In this document: positions 56,830 through 64,000 of the stretch, piece by piece
Position numbering within the stretch: the first letter of the stretch is position 1
Layout: the number at the start of each line of letters is the position of its first letter
Translations under genes and position numbers: made by a program
Notes under the pieces: generated by a model
The model's input: the letters and a program-made list of their open reading frames with translations, nothing else
Told to the model about the DNA's origin: nothing
Database searches by the model: none
DNA from: an uncultured delta proteobacterium
GTDB lineage: Bacteria; Myxococcota; Myxococcia; Myxococcales; 40CM-4-68-19
Length of the DNA: 64,000 bases
Assembly (NCBI GenBank): GCA_903911145.1
Contig: CAIWCD010000039.1
Coordinates: forward strand, 62,001-126,000
Direction: 5' to 3'

Positions 56830-59454
56830 GTGCGCGTGACCTTGCATAAGACGATCGCGGCGCGGCTCTCCGCGCTGCTGCTGTTCGGCCTCGCTGCCTG
56901 CGCTGCGCTGGACGCGGGTGGTGTGCCGATCCGCGCCCAGGCTGGGCTCTCGGCCCTCTCGGCGTTCGCGCTCGCACTCGTTCTGCTCGGAGACACGCGG
57001 CGTCGCGCGCCGAGGCTCCCTCTGGTGCTCGCGGCCCCGCTGCTCGTGTTCGCGATCGCCGCGCTGCAGTGCCTGCCGATCCCCGCGGTGTTGCTTTCAC
57101 TCATCGCCCCGGTCAATGCGCTGCTGCGATTCTTCCCGCCGGCGCCGCTCTCTTCCTTCGCGCCGCTGACGCTTGATCTCCCCGCGACGGCCGCCGCGCT
57201 TGCCCCCGCGTTCGCGCTGGTGACGGCCTTCGCGGCCGCTGTGCTTGCGGCCCGCTCGAAGCGGGCGCAACTGCTCCTGCTCGTCGCGCCGATCGCGGGC
57301 GCGCTCGCGCAGCTGGGGATCGCGTTCATCCGCTTCGCCGGAACAGGCGTCTTCGCGGGCACGTTCGTCAATCGCAACCATCTCGCGGCGCTGCTGGTGC
57401 TCGGCGCGCTCTCCTCGATGGGCGCGGCCCTCTCTCCTCCCCGAGACGATGAGCCGGGCGAGTTGCCGTCGTTCGTGACGCTGCGTGCGCCGTGGATCGC
57501 CGGCGCTGCGGCCTGCGCTGCGGGTGCACTCCTGACGCTCTCCCGTGGCGCGGTGGTTTCCCTGGGCGTCGGGATCGTCACGCTGGCGTGGCTTGCGCAA
57601 CGCGCGCAATCACGCAAGCCCGACGATGCTCGCGCGGCGCGGCGCAGTCGCTGGCGTCTCATCTGGCTCGCACTGCCGCTCTCGACCGCACTGGTGGCGG
57701 CTCTTCTGCTCTCGACGAATCCGCTGACCAGCCGCTTCCAGCAGCTCTCGGAGGCCGGCATCAGCAGCGAACTGAAGCTGCGCTCATTCATCGGTGCGGC
57801 GGAGGTGGCGCTCGATCATCCGCTCTTCGGCGTCGGGCGCGGCGCGTGGCGATTCGCAGCCGAGCGGCACCGCAGCGTCCCGGGAGACATGGCGTTCATC
57901 TTCGTCGAGAACGAGCCGCTCCAGCTCGCCGTCGAGGAGGGCCTGCCGGTCGCTCTCTTCGTGCTGGTGCTGACGATCATCGGCTGGTTGCGCGCGGCCC
58001 GCGCGGCGCGGACGGGCCTGACGCGCGGCGTGCTCGCGGGTGCGCTGGCGGTCGCGCTGCAGAATCTCGTCGACTTCAACCTCTCGTTTCTCGGTGTCGG
58101 CCTGCCCTTCGCGATTGCCCTCGGTGCGGCGATGGCGGACGAGCGCACGAACGCCAAGCAGCTTGCGGCGCGCGCGCCCGGAAGCAACCCGCCGCCGGCA
58201 AACTCCTCCGATTCGCGCACGCAGGCTTCCGTCTCTTCTGCGCTGCCGGGTTGGAGAAGTGCACCGCGTTCGGTGCTGGCGTTCGCCGCGCTGCTGGGCC
58301 TGTTGATTGCGCCGCTGCCGCTCCTGCTTGCGCGCTGGAGCGCCGAGGCCGAGGGCGCGCGACTCATGTTCGAAGCGCGCGACGCAAAAACCTCGAGCGA
58401 GATGCTGCTCGCGGATGCCGCGGACACCATCGTGCGCCATCCCGCCGATTGGCAGGTCGCGCTCGCGCCCGCTGTGGGCCTGCACCAGCGCGCGCAGCGT
58501 CGCACAGCCGAGGCGCTCGCCTGGGCGGGTCGGGCCCAGATGCTCGGCCCCAGAGCGTGGAGACCCCATGTGGTCACTTCCGCGATTCTCCTGCGCGCGG
58601 GCCACCTGTCGCAGGCACGCGTCGAGACCCGACTCGCGCTCGAAGCGACGCCGGGCCGCGCCTATGGCGAGCCGACCGAGCTTGCGATCGCGATGGCGCA
58701 GACGCTCGATGATCTGCTCGATGCGACGCCCGACGATCCGCAGCAGCGCGCGCAGGTCTCCTATTTTCTCCGTCTGCACCATCGCGCAGCTCTCGCGCGT
58801 GAACTCGTCGATCATGAGCTCGCGCTGCCGCAGTCCGAGCGGAGCGAAGCGGCCAACACGTCGCTGCTCACCGAGCTTGCGATCCTGCGCGAGGCGGATC
58901 GTGACTTTGCCGGCGTCGAGAGCGTCGTGCTGCGTCTTCCCGAGGAGAGCTGTGAGCGGGCGCTGCTGCTGTCGCGCGCGCGGCAGAATCTCGACCGATC
59001 GACCGAGGAGATCGAACAGCCGCTCCTCGACGCGCGTGTGCACTGCCCGCTCCAGCAGCAGCTCTTCGAGATCCTCGTGCACGGTCGGATTGCGCGGCAC
59101 GACTTCGCGGGCGCGCAGGCGCTGCTCGACGATCCGGCGCTGCGCGAGAGCAAGCTTCCCTTCGCGTCCGATGTTCCGCTCTGGCGCGCTGAGCTGCTCG
59201 AGGCGCAGGGGCAGAGCGCACAGGCGCTGCACGAGCGCTGGCTCTCCGCGCTGCTGGCGCCGGAGAATCCGTACCGCGCCCTCGACTACGTGCAGCGGCT
59301 GCAGAGTGCCAACGATCTTCCCGGTGCGCTCGCGGCGCTGCGAACGCTCTCTCTGCGCGCGCCGCTCGAGGCACGGCCACCGCTCGATGCGAAGATCGCC
59401 GAGATCGAGAAGCTGCGCGAGACGCAGCGTCGTCCGCCGGGCACGCTGCCGTAG
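56830..59454 (+). CDS. O-antigen ligase/polymerase-like membrane protein with TPR-type C-terminus
   Basis: The 874 residues carry about eleven hydrophobic helices up to residue 510, with the Wzy_C/WaaL signature TFVNRNHLAALLVLGAL near 180-196 and a periplasmic loop with HPLFGVGRGAW and FVENEPLQLAVEEGLPV. The remaining 360 residues are helical repeats of TPR type (WAGRAQMLGPRAWRPHV). It would polymerise or ligate the polysaccharide. GTG start. The long soluble tail distinguishes it from standard WaaL. Confidence 0.85.
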   Translation: MRVTLHKTIAARLSALLLFGLAACAALDAGGVPIRAQAGLSALSAFALALVLLGDTRRRAPRLPLVLAAPLLVFAIAALQCLPIPAVLLSLIAPVNALLRFFPPAPLSSFAPLTLDLPATAAALAPAFALVTAFAAAVLAARSKRAQLLLLVAPIAGALAQLGIAFIRFAGTGVFAGTFVNRNHLAALLVLGALSSMGAALSPPRDDEPGELPSFVTLRAPWIAGAAACAAGALLTLSRGAVVSLGVGIVTLAWLAQRAQSRKPDDARAARRSRWRLIWLALPLSTALVAALLLSTNPLTSRFQQLSEAGISSELKLRSFIGAAEVALDHPLFGVGRGAWRFAAERHRSVPGDMAFIFVENEPLQLAVEEGLPVALFVLVLTIIGWLRAARAARTGLTRGVLAGALAVALQNLVDFNLSFLGVGLPFAIALGAAMADERTNAKQLAARAPGSNPPPANSSDSRTQASVSSALPGWRSAPRSVLAFAALLGLLIAPLPLLLARWSAEAEGARLMFEARDAKTSSEMLLADAADTIVRHPADWQVALAPAVGLHQRAQRRTAEALAWAGRAQMLGPRAWRPHVVTSAILLRAGHLSQARVETRLALEATPGRAYGEPTELAIAMAQTLDDLLDATPDDPQQRAQVSYFLRLHHRAALARELVDHELALPQSERSEAANTSLLTELAILREADRDFAGVESVVLRLPEESCERALLLSRARQNLDRSTEEIEQPLLDARVHCPLQQQLFEILVHGRIARHDFAGAQALLDDPALRESKLPFASDVPLWRAELLEAQGQSAQALHERWLSALLAPENPYRALDYVQRLQSANDLPGALAALRTLSLRAPLEARPPLDAKIAEIEKLRETQRRPPGTLP

Positions 59455-59496
59455 AGCGGTGCCGCAAACCCAACGCCCATGCGGCCGCGCGCGCGT

Positions 59497-60561
59497 CTAC
59501 AGTTTTTCGAGCGTCTCGATCAACGCGGCGATGTCGGGCGGCAGCGGCAGCGTGAAGCGCGTCGGCACACGCGTCTGCGGATGGGGCACGGTCAGCTCGC
59601 TCGCATGCAGTGCGTGCCGCCAGAGGCGCAAGTTGGCGCGCTCGTCATCTGTGAGCAGCGGATCGAACGTGAACAGCGGCGCGGGCGTGCCACCGCTCTC
59701 GGCCAGCTTGAGGAAGATGTTCTCATCCGGTCCGTAGAGTTTGTCGCCGACGATCGGGAAGCCGACCGACGCGAGGTGCGCGCGCAGCTGGTGCTGGCGG
59801 CCCGTGCGCGGCTCGCAGCGGATGAGTGCCAGAGGCAGGCCCTGCCGATCGCGATAGCGCGCGAGCACGCGGCAGCTCGTCTGCGAAGGCGCGCCCGCAT
59901 CGTCGACGCGGACCTTCACCTTGATCGTCTCCTCGCCCACCAGGAGCGGCCGATCAATCTCGAACTCGTCCTGCGCGGGACTTCCTTCGCAGAGCGCGAC
60001 GTAGGCCTTCTGCACCGTGCGCGCCGCGAACGAGGCCTTGAGTGCGCGCGCGTCGAGCGAAGTGCGCCCGCACGCGACCAGCCCGCTCGTCTCGCGATCG
60101 AGCCGGTGCGCCGGATCGGGCTTGATGCCCTCTGCATTGCGATGCCGCTCGGCGAGAGCCCACGTCAGCGTCGAGCGGAAATAGCGCGCAGTCGGATGCA
60201 GCGCGAGCCCCGCGGGCTTGTCGACGATCAAGAGCGCACCGTCGTCGTGCACGATCGGGATCGGCGGCGGCTCCCCCTCGTCACCCGGAAAGCGCCGCCG
60301 CAGCGCGAATCGCAAGCCCGGCCAGATGCGCGTTTCAGGAAGCAGCGGCTCCTTCTCTTCGTGCACCAGCGCGCGCCCGCGCAACAGGCGCAGGAGCTTC
60401 TGCCGCTCGGGAGGCCGCTTCATCTTCTCGGCGACATAGTCCGCGAGCGTCCAGCCGCCGTAGTTCTCCTCGACGAGAAACTCGACGCGTGCGGGCCGAT
60501 CCTCGAGCGCAAACGGCTCGCCTGGCGCAGGCGGCGCGGCTGGTTCGTGTACATCTGACAC
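59497..60561 (-). CDS. RluA-family pseudouridine synthase
   Basis: Modifies uridine in rRNA or tRNA. The 354 residues contain the catalytic AHRLDRETSGLVACGR with Asp near 165, LIVDKPAGLALHP, and RTGRQHQLRAHLASVGFPIVGDKLYG. The N-terminal 90 residues are not a clear S4 domain. GTG 60561 is preferred because GGAGA lies just upstream; a GTG at 60579 is possible. Which RNA site is modified cannot be told. Confidence 0.92.
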   Translation of the reverse strand: MSDVHEPAAPPAPGEPFALEDRPARVEFLVEENYGGWTLADYVAEKMKRPPERQKLLRLLRGRALVHEEKEPLLPETRIWPGLRFALRRRFPGDEGEPPPIPIVHDDGALLIVDKPAGLALHPTARYFRSTLTWALAERHRNAEGIKPDPAHRLDRETSGLVACGRTSLDARALKASFAARTVQKAYVALCEGSPAQDEFEIDRPLLVGEETIKVKVRVDDAGAPSQTSCRVLARYRDRQGLPLALIRCEPRTGRQHQLRAHLASVGFPIVGDKLYGPDENIFLKLAESGGTPAPLFTFDPLLTDDERANLRLWRHALHASELTVPHPQTRVPTRFTLPLPPDIAALIETLEKL

Positions 60562-60630
60562 TAAGTCTCCAGGCCGCACTTGCGCACGCGATCACGAGAT
60601 TGGACCGCGTCTGTTCTATGCTCCTTCTCC

Positions 60631-61806
60631 ATGCACGTACTCCACGTCGTCGGCGCCCGTCCGAATTTCATGAAGGTCGCGCCCATTCTCAAGGCGCTTG
60701 CTCTCCGTGCGCGCGAGCGGCGCGAGGCGAACATCCGCCAGACGCTGGTGCACACCGGCCAGCACTACGACGCGAAGATGAGCGACGTCTTCTTTCAGGA
60801 CCTCGGCATGCCCGCGCCCGATGTGCACCTCGGCGTCGGCTCGGGAAGCCACGCGCAGCAGACGGCGCGCGTGATGCTCGCGATCGAGCCGGTGCTCCTC
60901 GAGAAGAAGCCCGATGTGCTGCTGGTCGCGGGAGATGTGAACTCGACGATCGCGTGTGCGCTCGTCGCGGCGAAGCTCGGCATCGCGGTCGCGCACGTCG
61001 AGGCGGGCCTGCGCTCGCGCGACTGGACGATGCCCGAAGAGGTGAACCGCATTCTCACCGATCGGCTGAGCGATCTCTGCTTCACGCCGTCGCGCGATGG
61101 CGACGCGAACCTGCTCGCGGAAGGAATTGAGAAGGAACGGATCCTCTTCGTCGGCAACGCGATGATCGATTCGCTGCGCGCCGCTCTTCCGCGCGCGAGA
61201 GAGCAGGGGACACCGAACGCGCTGGGCCTTGCCCCGCAAGGGTTTGCGCTCGTCACGCTCCACCGTCCGAGCAACGTCGATGAGCCGCGCGCTCTCTCGG
61301 AAATCCTCGCCGCCCTCGAAGAACTCGCGCAGATGCTCCCCGTGATCTGCCCGCTGCATCCGCGCACGCGCGCGCGCATCGAGAGCGATGAAACGATGCG
61401 CGTCCGCTTTGGGAGCGGCCGTGCGGGCGGCGTGCAGCGCTTTCGCTTCATCGAGCCGCTCGGCTATCTCGACTTCCTCGCGCTGATGGACAGCGCGCGT
61501 CTGGTGCTGACCGACTCGGGCGGCATTCAGGAAGAGACGACCGCGCTGGGCGTGCCGTGCCTCACGCTGCGCGACAACACCGAGCGGCCGGTGACGATCA
61601 GCGAAGGGACGAACCAGCTGCTCGGCAGCGATCCGAAGGCGATCGCGCCGGCCGTGCGCAAGCTGCTCGCCGAGGAGAAGACGCCGCGCGATGGATCTGG
61701 GCGCGAGCGGGCGATCCGTGTGCCGGAGCGCTGGGATGGACACGCGGCCGAGCGGATGGCCGACGCGCTGATCGCGTTCTGCGCAGGGCGCGCGTCGCAT
61801 CGCTGA
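60631..61806 (+). CDS. wecB: UDP-N-acetylglucosamine 2-epimerase
   Basis: Converts UDP-GlcNAc to UDP-ManNAc. The 391 residues contain VVGARPNFMKVAPI, VHTGQHYDAKMSD, GDVNSTIACALVAAKLGI, HVEAGLRSRDWTMPEEVNR and TDSGGIQEETTALGVPCLTLR. ATG 60631 begins the conserved start; TATGCT lies eight bases upstream with no Shine-Dalgarno. It uses the product of GlmU and fits the polysaccharide locus. Confidence 0.95.
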   Translation: MHVLHVVGARPNFMKVAPILKALALRARERREANIRQTLVHTGQHYDAKMSDVFFQDLGMPAPDVHLGVGSGSHAQQTARVMLAIEPVLLEKKPDVLLVAGDVNSTIACALVAAKLGIAVAHVEAGLRSRDWTMPEEVNRILTDRLSDLCFTPSRDGDANLLAEGIEKERILFVGNAMIDSLRAALPRAREQGTPNALGLAPQGFALVTLHRPSNVDEPRALSEILAALEELAQMLPVICPLHPRTRARIESDETMRVRFGSGRAGGVQRFRFIEPLGYLDFLALMDSARLVLTDSGGIQEETTALGVPCLTLRDNTERPVTISEGTNQLLGSDPKAIAPAVRKLLAEEKTPRDGSGRERAIRVPERWDGHAAERMADALIAFCAGRASHR

Positions 61807-61837
61807 GCCGCGTCGATCTTTGTTACAAGGCACGCCC

Positions 61838-62263
61838 GTGGATCCCCGACTCGCCACTCTCGCTGCGCTCTCCTGCACGGGCCTCGCTGCCGCGCTCTTC
61901 TGGCTGTGGCTCGGTCGTGCGCGCGGAGCGAGCAAGCGGCTCGCCTACCGCGCACTTCTCTTCGGCGGCGCACTCGTCCTGTGCGCTGCGGGCCGCTCTG
62001 GTGGCCTCTTTGCGCGCGCCACCGTCCCGTTCGATCTGGCGCTGGCGCTCATCCTGATTTTAGTTGTCATCGGCAACTTATACGCAGTGCGCTTCTGCGC
62101 TTCGTGCGGCCGGATGCACCGCAACTTCAAGGCGGGCGTCTGCGTCCGCTGCGGGGCGAAACTCGCGCGCCATGGCTTCACCGATGAGCCGCGACGCACA
62201 CCGCTCAATCCGATCGATCCGCTCGGTCGCAAAAAACTGCGCGGGCCGCGATTGCCGGATTAG
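61838..62263 (+). CDS. small membrane protein with C-terminal zinc ribbon
   Basis: The 141 residues have three hydrophobic stretches (LATLAALSCTGLAAALFWLWL, ALLFGGALVLCAAG, LALALILILVVIGNLYAV) and then FCASCGRMHRNFKAGVCVRCGAKL, two Cys-x2-Cys pairs of a zinc ribbon facing the cytoplasm. GTG 61838 follows AAGG. Two TTA codons occur. No function assigned. Confidence 0.68.
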   Translation: MDPRLATLAALSCTGLAAALFWLWLGRARGASKRLAYRALLFGGALVLCAAGRSGGLFARATVPFDLALALILILVVIGNLYAVRFCASCGRMHRNFKAGVCVRCGAKLARHGFTDEPRRTPLNPIDPLGRKKLRGPRLPD

Positions 62264-62370
62264 TAGTCACTCCGGCTGCAGTCACATCGCGTGCCTGATA
62301 GGTCATTCTCGCGAAGGGCTCCACGCGCAGCAGCTCCCATCCCCTCCGCAGAACCAACCTTGGATTCGCC

Positions 62371-62919
62371 ATGCTCGCCAGCCACCCACGTCTCGGACTG
62401 CACCTCTCCCTCGCGGCGCTGATCGCACTCTGCACCGCCTGTAGCTCGAACGATCCCCTCGCCGCGGAGTGCAAGGCACTCAACTCCCGGAATGCATCGG
62501 TTGAGCTCGAGCTCGTGGGCTATCACCCCGACGGCGGCGCCTGCCCATCGATCGGCCCGTTCGCAATTCCCGAGGATATCGGGTCGATCGACGGCGGCTC
62601 CGTGGCCTGCGGAAACGGCTGCAGTTGCACGCTCGGTGATTACAAAACGGGTGCCAATGCAGAGGTGCACGGCGTCTTCGGAAATCAAGGCACCTACACG
62701 ACATGTGAGGGCAGCTTCACGCGGACCTGCAGCGCAGCCGCCAGCTGCACCATGAGCGCGCCCGTCATCTCCGAGACCGATGGCGGTGGATATGCTGTCG
62801 TATCGGTCGACGGTTGTTACCTCCCCGACCCGAACACGGCCGATCCCGTCGATTCCTACGGTGAGGTGATCGAGACGTACGGCTGCACCTATCTGTTCGG
62901 CGAAGCCAATCTCCCGTAG
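62371..62919 (+). CDS. Cys-rich lipoprotein
   Basis: A 182-residue exported lipoprotein: signal peptide ending LIALCTAC, then AECKALNSRN, CGNGCSCTLGDY, TTCEGSFTRTCSAAASCTM and VSVDGCYLPD. Eleven Cys after the lipid-bearing one suggest disulfide-stabilised strands. It is similar in style to, but not homologous in detail with, the lipoprotein at 56491. Role unknown. Confidence 0.72.
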   Translation: MLASHPRLGLHLSLAALIALCTACSSNDPLAAECKALNSRNASVELELVGYHPDGGACPSIGPFAIPEDIGSIDGGSVACGNGCSCTLGDYKTGANAEVHGVFGNQGTYTTCEGSFTRTCSAAASCTMSAPVISETDGGGYAVVSVDGCYLPDPNTADPVDSYGEVIETYGCTYLFGEANLP

Positions 62920-63057
62920 AGGGAGCCGCGACTCACATGCAGCGGGCACCCAGGTCGCGGTGGTCCCTCTCAGAATCCACCGCGTCTTCGGCGCAAATAA
63001 GTGCGCGGTCCGCGATCGCCGGGGTAGCGTGCGCGAACACCAAAGGGAGCCACGTCC

Positions 63058-63474
63058 TTGAGCAAGATCAAGAAGCCGACAGAGAAGAAGGAATTGAGCT
63101 ACGCGCACGACCGGCGCAACGCGTTTGGCGAGAGCACGCACGCGGCGCGCAAGGCCATCCCGCGCGCGAAGGCCCGCACGCATCGCGCTGAGCGGCACCA
63201 GGTTCACCAGGCGATGCACCTGACCGAGCTCGCGGTGCTGACCGACGGCGAAGTGGCCGAGGACGCGGAGACCGCGCTGGCCGAGGCGAAACTGCAGCGC
63301 CTGCACGGCTTCAAGAAGATTCCCGATGCGCCGCTCGGCGAGATCGTCGCGAAGAAGATCCAGAAGCGCATCTCGCGCGTCGGTCGTCACGTCGCGGCTG
63401 CCAAGATCAAAGCGGTCAAGGCGGCGAAAGCGACGAAGGCAACGAAGGCAAAGCCGGCAACGAAGAAGAAGTAG
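63058..63474 (+). CDS. basic protein with Lys/Ala-rich tail
   Basis: A 138-residue, strongly basic protein: KKPTEKKELSYAHDRRNAFGESTHAARKAIPRAKARTHRA, a less charged middle helix (TELAVLTDGEVAEDAETALAEAK) and a tail of KAVKAAKATKATKAKPATKKK. The N-terminal pattern occurs in unnamed bacterial proteins; the tail resembles histone-H1-like domains and may bind nucleic acid. The start is TTG with GGGAG eight bases upstream. Confidence 0.72.
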   Translation: MSKIKKPTEKKELSYAHDRRNAFGESTHAARKAIPRAKARTHRAERHQVHQAMHLTELAVLTDGEVAEDAETALAEAKLQRLHGFKKIPDAPLGEIVAKKIQKRISRVGRHVAAAKIKAVKAAKATKATKAKPATKKK

Positions 63475-63482
63475 CGAAGGCG

Positions 63483-64000
63483 CTACCCGACCCGGCGGGC
63501 GAGAACGATCTGGACGGGCGCGGCTTCCCAGCCCGCCTCGACCAGCGTCGCCTCGGGATCGCGCGGCGCGAAGATCCCGCGGGTGATCGCGCGCAGGCTT
63601 CGCGGCACCACCCGATGCGCGCCACTGCGCAGCAGAGGCACCAGGCCTTCGCGGCGCGTGCGCAGATCTCCTTGCGAGTGCAGTCCGAACCTCTCTGCGA
63701 TCGAGAAGCGCGGCGAGAAGAGCGCGGCGAGATCGACGCTGTCGTATTCGCGGACGTGGAGCGGATCGCGCGGGTGCAGGCGCGCCTCGCCACGGCCGAG
63801 CGGCGTCGAGAGCAGAAGGAGCCCTCCCGGCGCGAGCACGCGGTGGAGCTCCTCGATGAACGCGGGCGCATCGCGCAGCCGCTCGATCGTCTCGAAGCTC
63901 ACGGCCACGTCGACCTCGCGCGAGCCGAGAGGGAGGAGCCGCCCGTCACCGAGGCGGAACGAAAGTCGCGGCGCGAAGAACTGCTGCTGCGCCCAGTCGA
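63483..64000 (-). CDS. class I SAM-dependent methyltransferase, C-terminal part, cut by window edge
   Basis: The 171 visible residues lack the SAM-binding motif I, which lies outside the window, but contain VDVAVSFETIERL (motif II), VLAPGGLLLLSTP (motif III) and a helical C-terminus. This fits the Methyltransf_11/25 group. Its stop is eight bases from the convergent basic-protein gene. Substrate unknown. Confidence 0.8.
   Translation of the reverse strand, partial: DWAQQQFFAPRLSFRLGDGRLLPLGSREVDVAVSFETIERLRDAPAFIEELHRVLAPGGLLLLSTPLGRGEARLHPRDPLHVREYDSVDLAALFSPRFSIAERFGLHSQGDLRTRREGLVPLLRSGAHRVVPRSLRAITRGIFAPRDPEATLVEAGWEAAPVQIVLARRVG

Noticed and set aside
55737-57791. Esterase read as a much longer protein
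   Set aside because: The extra N-terminal 450 residues are antisense to the O-antigen-ligase-like gene and the Cys-rich lipoprotein; the enzyme starts properly at 56417.

Overview
The window reads as a chromosomal segment of a high-GC Gram-negative bacterium, most likely a myxobacterium or close relative (Myxococcota / Polyangia). Reasons: almost every real frame has G or C in third position; outer-membrane machinery is present (TonB-ExbBD, TolC); there are several lipobox or signal-peptide proteins with TPR, HEAT or Cys-rich bodies; and there is a fused fatty-acyl reductase / AMP-ligase / carrier protein / acyltransferase of the kind known from myxobacterial lipid pathways. No rRNA, tRNA, CRISPR array, insertion sequence or prophage was seen. 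No gene-free stretch exceeds 300 bases; the longest are 31594-31864 and 44481-44724.

Layout. 1-1864: asparagine synthetase (cut by the window edge) and a GtrB-like glycosyltransferase. 1944-3834: serB facing a histidine phosphatase. 3892-11080: a three-gene set joined by GTGA overlaps (LarA-like protein, 1507-residue reductase/ligase/ACP/PlsC fusion, SDR). 11166-14506: degenerate membrane-bound beta-lactamase-fold protein, HAD phosphatase, Bax-inhibitor-like protein. 14633-17457: TPR/zincin lipoprotein, moaC, Kir-type K+ channel. 17557-20819: tolC, exbB, exbD, tonB with an inverted-repeat operator candidate. 20946-30232: TPR protein, mutY-pepP, HEAT lipoprotein, ptsI, CgeB-like glycosyltransferase, metK. 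30328-33142: HipA-family protein with its own HTH, divergent from ahcY. 33150-37202: uppP, NUDIX, manC, manB. 37306-41164: accessory block (unknown small protein, DUF2262-like protein, secreted-protein remnant, SseB-like protein, PhyH dioxygenase, aldo/keto reductase). 41271-44480: ROK kinase, TatD-like hydrolase pair, thioesterase. 44725-61806: polysaccharide locus (glmU, glmS, BY-kinase, nucleotidyltransferase, two unrecognised accessory proteins, ugd, esterase, O-antigen-ligase-like protein, rluA, wecB). 61838-64000: small envelope and basic proteins and the end of a methyltransferase.

How the genes fit together. GlmS and GlmU make UDP-GlcNAc, WecB converts it to UDP-ManNAc, Ugd makes UDP-glucuronate, and ManB/ManC make GDP-mannose. 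UppP recycles the undecaprenyl carrier, and the Wzc-like kinase and the Wzy/WaaL-like protein would control chain length and polymerise or ligate. This is a coherent surface-polysaccharide supply, although few glycosyltransferases lie in the window. metK and ahcY flank the HipA-like gene and form part of the SAM cycle. The parts most deserving attention are the lipid-type trio at 3892-11080, the unknown pair at 51455-54148 inside the polysaccharide locus, the HTH-fused HipA protein with a substituted metal-binding residue and repeated operator-like sites, and a recurrent TGTKACA-N13-TGTMACA inverted repeat at the TonB operon.
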